DNA of 64,000 bases, from NCBI GenBank assembly GCA_019096065.1, contig JAGUCH010000007.1, forward strand, positions 890,501 through 954,500, in the 5' to 3' direction. The notes under the pieces were generated by a model. The model made no database searches. It was not told the origin of the DNA and saw only the letters and a program-made list of their open reading frames with translations. The translations under genes were made by a program, and so were the position numbers. Below, in pieces: positions 34,430 to 46,400 of the stretch. Positions within the stretch are counted from its first letter, which is position 1. Each line of letters begins with the position of its first letter. The stretch is from Paracyclopina nana. Its lineage: Eukaryota; Arthropoda; Copepoda; Cyclopoida; Cyclopettidae.

Positions 34430-37400
34430 ATGTGGCTCCTAGCTCCGCGCAGTGCTCTTTTGTTTACATTGCTGACCACGTGGCTTTTGCAGTCAGCTGT
34501 TTTAAACGTCAGCGCGTTCAACATTGACCTCAGCACTCACGTGGAATTTGGCAGACCGAGTTCAACTCTGTTCGGTTTTGCCGTGGCAGCTCACAGAGAA
34601 GCCAATGTTGGATGGTAAGACAAGCCTTTTTTAAGTGATATTTTTACCTAAGAGGTTTTAACGGGAATTTAAATTCGATTTTTGAATAGCTTTTAAAAAA
34701 TACCAAGTGTCATATTTTGGCCAGACTATTAAAAATTAAAGGCATTTTTTGTTGCCGTTTTCTCTGTTAGCCTTTTAATTTTAGTTTAGCTATGCTTGAA
34801 AAAAGCTAATGGGTCTTTTAAGGCTGTTTTTATCTGAAAAATGCCACCTTTTAGTTTCTGCTGGCAAAAGCTCATTAATTAATGCCAATTTTATCTCAGC
34901 TGAAAACATTTCAAGGCTGCTGTTCCTGAGTCGATTTTATGCCTCTTCAAGAAAGGGTGAAATTTCATCAGTTCCTGGCATGGAATCATAACATGTTATT
35001 CTAAAATAATCGAGGCAAAGCCTGCAACATGCAAAATGTCAGGTGATTTTAGATTTTGCATTGAGAGGGGGAATTTTTACAGGGCAACAAAGTCAAAGCT
35101 TTTTTCCCTTCCCTCAGCTCCAATTTGAAGTTTCACTTTTGAGCTCTGATTTTTAAAATTATTTTTTCTTTACTTTCTTTCCCTTCAAAATTTTATTTAA
35201 GGGCCTGTTCACCTGCTTATTATGGCCGTTATTTTGGCAAAATATTGGAGAGAAATACTGAGAAATTGAGAATTTTTATTTTGGTGCAGGATGGCTTTTG
35301 GTACCAATAGGTCGATTCCAAAGTGAAAATCTCAAAAATGATTTTACAAATACCAGATATTTGCAAATTTCATCAAAATATCGGGCGTTATTTTGCCGAT
35401 AATAATGCAGGTGAACAGGGCCTAAGTTTGCAGTATGAAATTTGCTCAAAATTGACTGTTTAGCTTTTTTTCGATTTTGCAATCAAGCTGCAATTTCCAG
35501 TGCATAAAACGTGTTATTTAGTAAACAATCATGACACTTGGGCTTGATTTGTGGCCAAGCTACTGACAAATTTCAAATTCCCCACCGGAAAAACGGTCCC
35601 GTTCTGCTAAATTACCACCCACTTTAGGCATGCATATATGATGTTCCTCCCGACCAATTTTCCACGGAGATCAACTTACTCAGATTGTTTTTTAATCTCT
35701 CAAAAGGATTTTTCAAATCCTTGCACTCGCTTATGCAGTAGCTTTGTGCCAAAGGCTATTTAATGCCGTGAAATCTCTTGATATTTTGCAGATGCAAAGC
35801 AGCACAAAATTCTCTGCAAAAACTCAACTACAGCCACATGCAATTGGGGGGGAAATCTGGGGAAAATCGGCAAATTGAACAGGCCGCCACAATTTTGAAT
35901 ATTTCAACATTTCCAATTTTAAAACATTTTTAATGGAACAATTTTGGCCCGGAATAATTTCTTGGGTCTTTTTCGTGATATGCATCACATCAGCATCATG
36001 TTTCTTGGGGGAAAAACTCTGAGTCACGAATAATAGTGGAAGTAAATCATGCGTTTAAGGAATTGCAGCTATCCTTGAGCACATCCATCCGTCTGGTCGG
36101 GATGCTGATGCGTCGTGATGGAAATATCGCGCGCATCAATTAGCCGCGTGAGTCGAGGTCAAAATAGGATGAAGAAGAAGAATCAGCTCATCTCACATTT
36201 TCACTTTCCTTCTTGAGCTGAAACCCATTTTATTTTAATAATGCCGCGTTCATCTAAAAGGAATGCCAAAAATCGCATATTTATCAGCCGTTGATTTGGC
36301 AACCCTTACAATAAACCGAATTGTGAATGAATTTTACGATTTGTTGGGTTGTTAACGGTTTTTAAAGACTCTTTGTTTTTCATGCCGTTTTTGGCTAACG
36401 GTTTTGAGAAATGTCTGTTTTTGTCAGAAGATGATTTTCCTTATAACGGTTTTATCAAAGGCCGGTTTTTGTTATAAAAATAACGGTTTTGGCAAAGGCT
36501 GTTTTTTTGCAAAAATAACGGTTTTGTCAAAGTGAGCTTTGGCTAAGTTAGGCTTTTGGCGGCAAGAGACGATTTTGTCAAATAACGGAGAATAACGGGC
36601 AAAAACGTTTTTGTGAAAGGGAAGACATTCTTTATCTTAGAATTTGTCGACGATTTCGTTACGATTTTATCTGGAAAACATCAGACTTTCTGATTAACAA
36701 ACTATGGCAAGAAGCCGTTATGCTTCAGAAGAACCGTTAACGCAAAGTATAGATGAACACCTTTCCAATGCAAGTTTAGATCAGTCTTTGCAAATGAGTA
36801 GTCGTTCTTCACCTAAAACAGAGCCGATATTTACAGCTCAAAGTGGTAAACAAGTTGAAAGTTTCTACTGTCATTTCACGATTGATGTCAGAAAACTATT
36901 TATGTTTCCGTTCACATCATCATGGCAGCAGCTCAAAATTGGATTCTTCAACTCCAGATTTCCATTTCAGTTGAATCACATGCAAAATTGGGCCAAAATT
37001 GACCAATTTTCCAGGTAGAAAGCCAAGTTGGAAAAAAAGTGTCAGAGTAGCGCCACTGCCTTGCAAATTGGGGCACATGACTAAAAAAAGGAATAACAAC
37101 CTTGTGCCATTTTTGTTAGAGGCTGCAGTAAAAGTATGACATATTATTACCCATTACAACTGAGGATTCTGAAAACAATGCAAAAATGAAACAATTTGAA
37201 ACTTCAGCAGAATTCCTTTAAAGTATTTCTCCTTGTTGCACTGTCATGCTTTGCAGTGGTGAGATTATTATTATTTGACGGGGAAAAAATTCGTCATCTG
37301 GCCTCAGTTGAATAATGAGCTGCTACTGCACTATGGGGCTTCCCTACTGTAAAATACGTTTTTCTCCATTAACACATGCATTAGTTCACCTTAGTGTGGG

Positions 37401-40400
37401 GTTGATGTGCTGTTCATCTACAAAAATCCTCAGAAATAACGAATTTTACTTGTTTCTTACTTGAAATTGAAAACTCAAAAGCCAAATTTTGAACTTATGA
37501 TAAATTAAAATGGACAGTTTGAAGTTAAAATTTTGTTTACGTTTTTTTAATTTGAAAGGAAAAATCGGGCTAAAATATCTTAAAAAATAAATTCCAAACA
37601 ATTTTAATGTTATAATAAATTCCAAAAAATTTCAATGTTATATATTTTTGATTAAAGTTGGAATTCGATAAAAACTGTAGACCAATTTTATTATCAGTGT
37701 CAGCTTACAAAAAAGAAAGCAATTACAGCTGAAAAATGAATTTTGGAAGAAACTTGGAAATAAGAATTTCAGATGACCACCACATCGAGCTTAGTCAGTT
37801 AGAGATGGATTTGAAGAAAGTTTCACATTTCACCTCCATCTTGGTCATTAGGGAATTATTTTTACACGGTATGTTTTTGATGGCCTTAATTATCAGGGGG
37901 ATCACTGACTTCCAAATGAGCTGAATTTTCAGCTTCTCTCATTTTTACGCGTGTTCTGTCTACGAAAAAATTGAGACATAAAAAAGGAACCCTTCACCAA
38001 TAAATTCTGGATGAGATCTGGAATAGATGGAGATATTTCCATAACTTTTTGGGCTGGAATTTTTTTCTTCACATATTCTCAGCCTCTCATCAATTCTGAG
38101 CCTTGTTACTTTTGACCTTTTGGAAATAATCTATTAACAATGGTGTTGACCTGCATGTAATAACTTTTCAGCTTAGAGCCAAAGATTACTACAGCCACAT
38201 ATTTTACAATCAAAGCCATCTTGCAGTTAATAAAGATTTCAACGCCATAATTCACTAAGGGTCTTCTTTAACTCATTTGAATTTCCCGCCCTTTTTTAAA
38301 TCTTTAAAGTAATATTGGCGCGAGGAGTTTTGAATTTCCCGCCATATTTCAACATTTGAATTTCCCGCCATATTTCAGCATTTGAATTTCCCGCCAATTC
38401 AAGATTTTGAATTTCCCGCCTTTTTCTATAATCAGCATTAACCAGTCTCAAAAAAAAAATAATTTGAATAAGGATATTTACCAGCATAAAATTTGAATTT
38501 GAATTTCCCGCCGTTTCAAAATATAAACAAAACAAAGGAAAGTTAACCAGTTTCATGCTGTTTTTTGCTCTATGGGATTTGAAAATACTTTCGGTATTGA
38601 CCTTTGAACGTGTCAAATGAGAAATTCCATCCACGTTTTGCCACCAGAGCCGAGCAGTCCACCATTACTCAATCTTGGCACAAAACTGCATCTCATTAGT
38701 CACAAATCGATGACTAGAAGAATGCTGGTGGGGAAAATCGGAATTATTACCGAGCTGCTGCTGCTGCTCAGAGTTCTTGAATTTGCTGCTTGCTCATATT
38801 TCACCAGAAATTCACCCTCTTCGCATAAAATGTGCATATAAAAAGTGAGCCAGCAGATTTTCAAGGCAACAAAAAAGAGTCACCTTTTTTTCCGCGAAAC
38901 AAAGAAGTAGGACAATTTTCCCCCTTGAACTTTTTGCTTTTTAGGACCTTAAGAGGAAATTTTGTGGCACTTTTTTAATAGGCAGCATGAGAAAAATTGT
39001 TTTTAACTGTTTGTGCCATTAATGAGGGAAAAAACCGGACTGTTTTTTCCAATTTTGCAGTTTTTGGCGCAAGCTGCTGATCAGTGGCGCTTCTTTGACT
39101 TTTCGCAGCAACATTTTGACTTGTGTCACATTTGGCATTTACCATGCAAAATGCCGCTTGTTCATGAATAAATACATAATGACTTTAAATCATTTCCTCC
39201 TTCTTGTCATCATCCTCTTTCAAAATGGCCTCAGTTTTTGCGGCTCCATTCTAGAGGTGGCTGGGGGAAAAAATCAGGTTTTTTGCTTGTGACATTTTGG
39301 GGTCAAAGTGGTTTTTGTTGAGATGCCGAAAAGTAATATGAGGATAATCCCTTGAGGCCATATCGATCAAAATTCCTTTGAGAGACACCCCGTAGCTAAA
39401 AATTCACGCATAATTTCGGGCCTCTTTTTTGTTGCCACCTCACCTTGCTTGAGCTTTGCCTTGCTCCCAGCAGCTAATTATTGGTGGAGTAGTGCCATAC
39501 CCAAAAAACGGCTCATTTCTTGTGGCAAATTTCTCTGACTCATTTGCCATGTCATAAATCAGCAAGCCTTCAGCAAAGCTCACTTCCTGAGCATTTTTCA
39601 GTGAAGCAAGGCTATGCAGTAGCAAGGTGGAGAATTGCACCTTAAAAACTGAGAAAAAGGTCAGATTTTTCAAAGAACAGTCAAAAACAAAATTACTCTA
39701 TATTTTTTGTATTGTATTTATTTTAATTGAAGAGAGTAGATGAACATCACATAAAGTGGAGTTGAGAACGAGCTTTTATCTGTTGCCTTTGGGTGTGCTC
39801 AAGCTCGGCGGGAGCTTTATCAATAACTAATTAGGATGTGAAAATTGACCGACTTTTCCAGCCCTTTGGCCACGCTGTGCAATTATTAGGCAAAATCAGC
39901 TGACTTTCTGCAGAGTGGCGCTTCTCTGCTAAAATACAGTAGAGTCTCAAAATTGAGCATTTGAAATTCCACCAAAAAAATGCAATTTAATAATAGTTTT
40001 CAATGAATGAAATTTAGGCCCTGTTCACCTGCAATATTATCAGCAAAATAACGCTCGATATTATGCTGATAATTGCAAATATCCGGTATTTGTAAAATCA
40101 TTTTTCAGATTTTGACTTCGGAATCGATCTATTGACACCAAAAGCCATCCTACACCAAACATAAAATTCTCAGTTTCTCAGTATTTCTCTCCAATATTTT
40201 GCCAAAATAACGGCAATAATAAGCAGGTGAACAGGCCCTTAATTCTGAATGCGACCTTACGTAAAAGCATAAATCTCGCTTTTGATGAATATTTTATTTG
40301 GTAGCTGATTCTCGATTTGCTACGGTTACTAGCAAAACTTTCACCCTTTCCTCTTTGAAGCTTGAAAAAGAATCATAATTATGTCTGTTTTAGCCATTCA

Positions 40401-43400
40401 TGTGCGGATATTGGTTTATGACAGCCGAAATAGTTGCTGTAAATTTTTTCATGCATGTTTTGCTGTCGTGAGCTCCACCCCCAAAACATTGGCCTTGGTG
40501 TGTGTTCATCTACACGAAGAATCTCCCGAAATTGGTGTCATTTCCTCGTGAAAAAGCCATAATAGTAACAATTTTCACTCTTTGAAGCGGTTATTTTTCG
40601 GCCTTAGAAAAGAGGTGCTCATTTATGTTTGGCATTTTTTAAATAATAGTTTATACTTAGGTTTGAAATTATCATCCTTAAACAAAAAAGAAAATAAATT
40701 TTTAGCCTTAAAATGAATTTTCATCTTTGAAAAAATAGATTTGCTTTAAAAAAGATTTGTTTAGCTTAAAAAATGAGTTTTTAGCTTTAAAAAATCCTTT
40801 TTTAGCTTTAAAAAAATCCTTTTTTAGCTTTAAAAAATACCTTTTTTAGCTTTGAAAATTCCCTTTCTAGCTTTAAAAATTCATTGTTTAGCCAAAAAAT
40901 GACTTTTGCTGCTTATTATAAAGGCTCATTATCTTCCGCGTCTTTGATCGTAGCATGGTTGCGGTTGTTATCGGTTCTTATTTACTGACGAGGTTGCGAT
41001 GTCAGTTAATAAGAAGCGATAACAACCGTAACCAAGTCACGATCAAAGACGCGGAAGATAATGAGCCAAAATGTCAATAAGTTATTTTACGAAAAATAGC
41101 ATCATGTAGTACATGAACAGCACATTAATGATGAAAAAGTGATCCTCGAAGCTGGTGACGAGGGGAATTTTGTCATTAGACCCCGGAAAATATGCTCTAA
41201 CATGCGAAATAATTCAGTGTGATTGACAACGAAAATGCATTTAACTGTCAACGAAAAGGGCCATAAATTCACTTGCACTGACTTTGTTCATACGCCCTCA
41301 AAAAATGGAATTGCGGCCGTTTTTCCACCTTTTTTTTTTGAGAAATGCAGCAAAATAGCCATAATGTTGCCATATAGCATTTTTTATGATTGCTCAGTTG
41401 GATATATTTGGCAGAAAAAAAGTCGTTATAATACACACTGGGCCAAAATTGCACACATCTCTTTTAGATTCTGATCTTTACCTCAGATTTACTCAGGTGT
41501 TGTCAAATTAAAGAAGTTTGCCAAAATTCCTCAGATAAAATCTCCCTTGGGCTTGGAAATTCCTTTTTAACGATATTTTCCCCTTTTTGCAGGGTAATTG
41601 TTGGAGCTCCAGAAGATGACAGTGAACAGGCCAAAGTGGGCATAGAAAAGGCTGGAGCTGTCTACCGATGTCAAACTCAAATGCCTTTTCGTTGTGATCA
41701 AATCCCATTTGATACTTCAGGTAATAAAATTAGTCTTCTTCATATAGCAGACATTTTTTTAATAATTTCCAGGGCTTTTAAATGAGAGGAATTTAGAGCT
41801 TTGACTACATTTTAGTTTGTCCTCAATAGCTGTTTTTGGGCATATTTCATGTTCAAATCAAGGATATTTCATATAGACTTTCCATTTTGAACTAAGTTAC
41901 CAAAACTGAAAATTAGCCAAAAAAAAAAAAAAAATAGGTATGATATATCTATAGTTGAATTTTTGATTTTTTGGCAATTTTTTCAATATTTGCCACCAAC
42001 AAATTTCTGTGATGATTTTTTTCAGCTTTGTTGTCAGTGTCAAAAACTGTGCTGAAAATCTGCAAAAGAAAACTTGCTTAGATATTTGTGAAACAAACAC
42101 AGTTCTGCTTTTGAAGGGTTGCTGCCAAGTTGCAAATTTGCGGCTATTTACGCGTAGAAAGCTTCAGTATTTTCATCATCGTTGAAAATCGCCTGTTGAT
42201 TTTTCAGGCTTGACCTGAGCTGCTGCTTGAGTGATATGCTTGACCTAGAAATCGACCCATTGTCTCATTCACCAGATGTATAGTACACACACTCATAATT
42301 TAGGCCTGTAGTGAATGTTAAGTAGGCCAGATAATTATTTGCCTAAGCAAATGTCTGCATCTGGACAAATTTCGCTCTTTTAATGATGAAATGCTCAGAT
42401 AACCTTCGCATTTCCAAATACTACTTAATTTCCCCTCAAAATTCTCCTTTTGAGTGACTTCCCAGCACAAAAAGTTCAATTACTCATCTCAAAATTACGG
42501 GGAGAAAAAAGCATAGAGTTTGCAGTGAATTTTGCCTAAAACTAATTACAGTGTGGCAAACTGAATAAAAAATTGGAAGAATTGGCTAAAAAATGTATTT
42601 TGCCACAAAAAAGCCAAAATGTCGTCAAATCAGCTGAGGATACTGAATTATTTTCAGTGTTTAAAAGTTGTAATAAGCTTTGTCACTTATTGGCAGGAAA
42701 ATGTATACTTTTGAGCTGAGAGCCACCCCCACTGTGCTGCTTTGCTCAAATGGCTTTCGTCAAAAGCTTGGGAACTTTCCATAAGGGGGAATGTTTTGAC
42801 AAATGGAAAGCCTCTGATGTGTCTAATACTTGAACTAAATTTAACCTTGCTCTTTTGCAGGGAACAACAATGCTTCTGGCACCATGATTGATGACAAGTC
42901 CAAACAATGGTTTGGAGCTTCAGTCCACAGCTCTGGTCCTGATGGCATCATTGTGGTGAGTAGTAGATTTGAGAAATTAAAAAAAAAATCATACTTTGCA
43001 AAATGGAGAAATTACTGCCATGATAATAATAATAATAATGTGTGAAGAATTGATGCTCATTGCAATTTGTTCAGGCATGTGCCCCAAGGTATGTCTACTT
43101 TTCTATCAACAAGAAGAGAAGGGAACCAGTGGGAACTTGCTTCACAGCCATGGATTCTTTCTCCAAATTCTCAGAATATTCCCCATGCAGGACAGGTTAG
43201 TGCTGCATATTGTGGTAATGCTCAAAAGGATGAAAACTGTTTTTTCAGCTGCTTGGGGATATCATCAACAAGGATACTGTCAAGCTGGATTTTCAGCTGT
43301 GGCCTCAGAAGTGAGTAAAATGTCTTTTTTTCATTCATATACTGGCTTTGTCTTTTGGGGAGAAAAAAGCGCAGTAAAAGTCACATAATTTATTCCCAAG

Positions 43401-46400
43401 CATTCTTTGAGTTGAGGATGCAAACAATCTAGCACATGCCTTTCAAGTGTCCCGCAGAGCTGACCAACATCTCTACATTTTTCTTCTGCAGGATCGTCTC
43501 TACATTGGAGCAGTGGGCAGCTGGTATTGGCAAGGTAATGACATCAGTTTTCCGTCAATGTTTGTTGTCATTCCAGTGCCGCACGTGCATTTGTTTACTG
43601 TACGCCTGTCACGTACTGGCGCGCCACGTGCTGACACACCTATGCATTCTAATTGTAAACAACCGTGCACATTGACGCGAAAAAGCCGGCTGCATTCATT
43701 CGCAAACTTTTCATGACTGACACATATGGAAATTCTAATGCTCGATCCTCGTACTTTCAGGTCAAGTCTTTTCCCAAAATCTACGCAATCGCATGGACTT
43801 GTCATCCAGCCAAGAGGGGCCTGACACCGAGGATAATAACTATTTGGGCTACTCATTGGCCATTGGGGATTTTACAGGGTCTGGAAGAGCCGATTTGGCC
43901 GTAGGCATGCCACGTTCCGCCAATTTGACGGGCAAGGTAAAATCGTGATTTTCAACCGTATCCCATATCATCATTTTACATATTTTGTGCTTCACATGTC
44001 AGCCACACTTTTTCGGGCATTTCCTGCACTTAATTCCAATTGAAATGCCATTCCGGGAATTTGAAAATGCAGTACTGCTTTGTATCTTGTTTTCTCTCCC
44101 CGCGATTGTGCCATAAATTAAAGCGGAAATTGGCTATCAAAGTCACACAAAGGACTGCATTATACACAAAGAAACGGGGAGATTTTATGGCCCACTTTAA
44201 TTCTCGGCAGATTTCATCATGGGGATAGAGTTACTTGCTTCTTGAAACCGCCTTTTCTTCAAAGTAAACATGCTTTGGGGCAGTCGAATAGCTAAAAACG
44301 CCAAGCGCAGTTTCATTCCATGTTTCAGCCATGAAAAGTTCATGCATGAACGATCAAAGCTTTTTCAAGCTAATGTAAAATGTTGCTTTCAATTTGTTTG
44401 CTCAGGCGCGTCAGCTCATGGCATGCCAGTACGCGTCAGGCGTACTGTAAACAAACAGCTGACTCTGCATTGCGAACTGATTTCTTTTTTGTAGGTTGTT
44501 CTCTTTACGGGTCAAAGGCTCTTGCATCTGCACAATTTAACTGGGAGCCAAGTTGGAGCCTACTTTGGCCATTCTGTGGCCGTTTTGGATGTCAACGGTG
44601 ATGGCCTTGATGACCTTGCCATTGGAGCTCCTCTGCATAGCAACCCCATGGAGAAATACGAGACTGGCAGAGTCTATGTTGTCTACCAAAATGAAGCAGT
44701 AAGTACATATTTTTTGTACCATATCAACACTGAATTGTGAGGAAGACATCTTCTAATCTTGATGTTTCAGCACAAGTTCAGACAATGGACAATCTTGGAT
44801 GGCCAAGAGATTGGAGGAAGATTTGGATTGGCTCTGGCCAAATTGGGAGATCTTGACCAAGACAAATATGACGATTTGGCTGTTGGCGCTCCATATGATC
44901 ACCGAGGAGGATCAGTGTACATTTTCAGGGGCGGTCCCAATGGCATCGACGAGAAACCCAGCCAAATTCTGTCTGCCATAGATGTGGATCCAAGGCTACG
45001 TGGATTTGGTTATAGCCTGAGTGGAAAAGTGGATTTGGACTCGAATGGGTATCCGGATTTGATTGTGGGAGCTCCGGATTCCGGACAAGCTGTGTACTTC
45101 AGGTATTCCAAAAAAACAAAAACAGATTGGAAACTTCCAAACTTGCTTGAACTATCTTAAGCTCTGAGGGCAAAAAAAGCTTTCGTTTGATTGAGTTTTC
45201 GTATTTTAGATCAAGGCCTGTGGTTCGAGTGGATGGAAACGTTCAGCTGGAAGTTCCCAATGGACAAATTGATCCGGAAAACAGAACATGCACACTCAAG
45301 TCTGGAACTATGGTCAGCTGCTTGACAATCAAAGGTTGCTTGACCTTTGAAGGAGATGCTGTAGATTCAGATCTTGGTATAAATAATGTTATTACTATGT
45401 TTTTCATTCCTGAAAGATAATTTTTTTGTTCAGAATTCTTGGTGACTTTCAAGTTGGACACTAAGAAGGCCATGTCAAGGATGTTTTTCTTGAATGAGGA
45501 AGGCTCCAATGAGCAAAGTGAAAGGCTCCACCTAGTCAAGCAAAAGAAGCTGTGCAAAAGAAGCTACATCTACCTACTGCCAAGTGTGAGGGACAAGTTG
45601 AGCTCCCTGGAAGTCCAAATGACTTACAGCATCAATCCAGACCAAGCTGTAACCAACCAGGATGAGCTCAAGCCCATCATTGATCCCAGGCAAAATATGA
45701 AAGCTCTCACTGATGCAGCTTCCATCCTCAAGGACTGTGGACTTGACAACATTTGCATTCCTGACCTGAAAATAGCCCATGAAGCCTCTTTGACCAAGTA
45801 CTTGATTGGCAGTGATGAGAGGCTTGAGTTGAGCTTGAACATCACCAATGAAGGCGAGGATGCCTATGAGTCCACACTTTTCATGAATATTCCTCAGCAT
45901 GTGAGCTACATCAAGACTGAGTTGATTGGCTTCAGTGAAGTCTCAGTGCTATGCTCACCCCCAACCATGGAAAACAACTTTGTGCTCAAGTGTGACTTGG
46001 GCAACCCAATGATGGGATTCAGCATGGTACACTTAATCTCAAAAAAAAGTTCATTTGAAATTATTTTCCCATTCAATATGATAGGTTTCATTGAGAACTG
46101 TCTTGATGCCCAATCTTGTGCAAAATGGCAATGCCAGGCCTATTGTCATTCAAGTGGCTGTCAATAGCTCCAATCCTGAACTGACAGCCAGCCTGGATGA
46201 CAACCAATTGGAGCTGACCATTCCAGTCTATGTGGAGACTGACATTGTGATCAGAGGGTGAGTTAGGCTGCGCCCACGTGGCTTTGTTTACATTTTGACA
46301 GTGCGCCACGTGGCTCTTTGTTGTTGTTGATGTTTTGCAGGCTGTCAGATCCGGATCCGCTTCAGCACAACATCTCAGCATTTGGCACTGAACTGGAAGA

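Noticed and set aside
36704..37018. 104-codon ORF inside integrin intron 1 as a nested gene
   Set aside because: No domain and no homologous pattern; it sits beside degenerate repeats. Possible but unsupported.
40923..41067. Calling the hairpin a microRNA gene
   Set aside because: Stem of 67 bp is longer than typical animal precursors and no seed conservation or small-RNA data are available.
16500..42740. Recurring word GCACAGTGGG / CCCACTGTGC (about seven places, for example 16525, 22440, 26697, 42728)
   Set aside because: The flanks do not align by eye and the word is short; it may be chance or a faint repeat end, so it is not reported as a feature.
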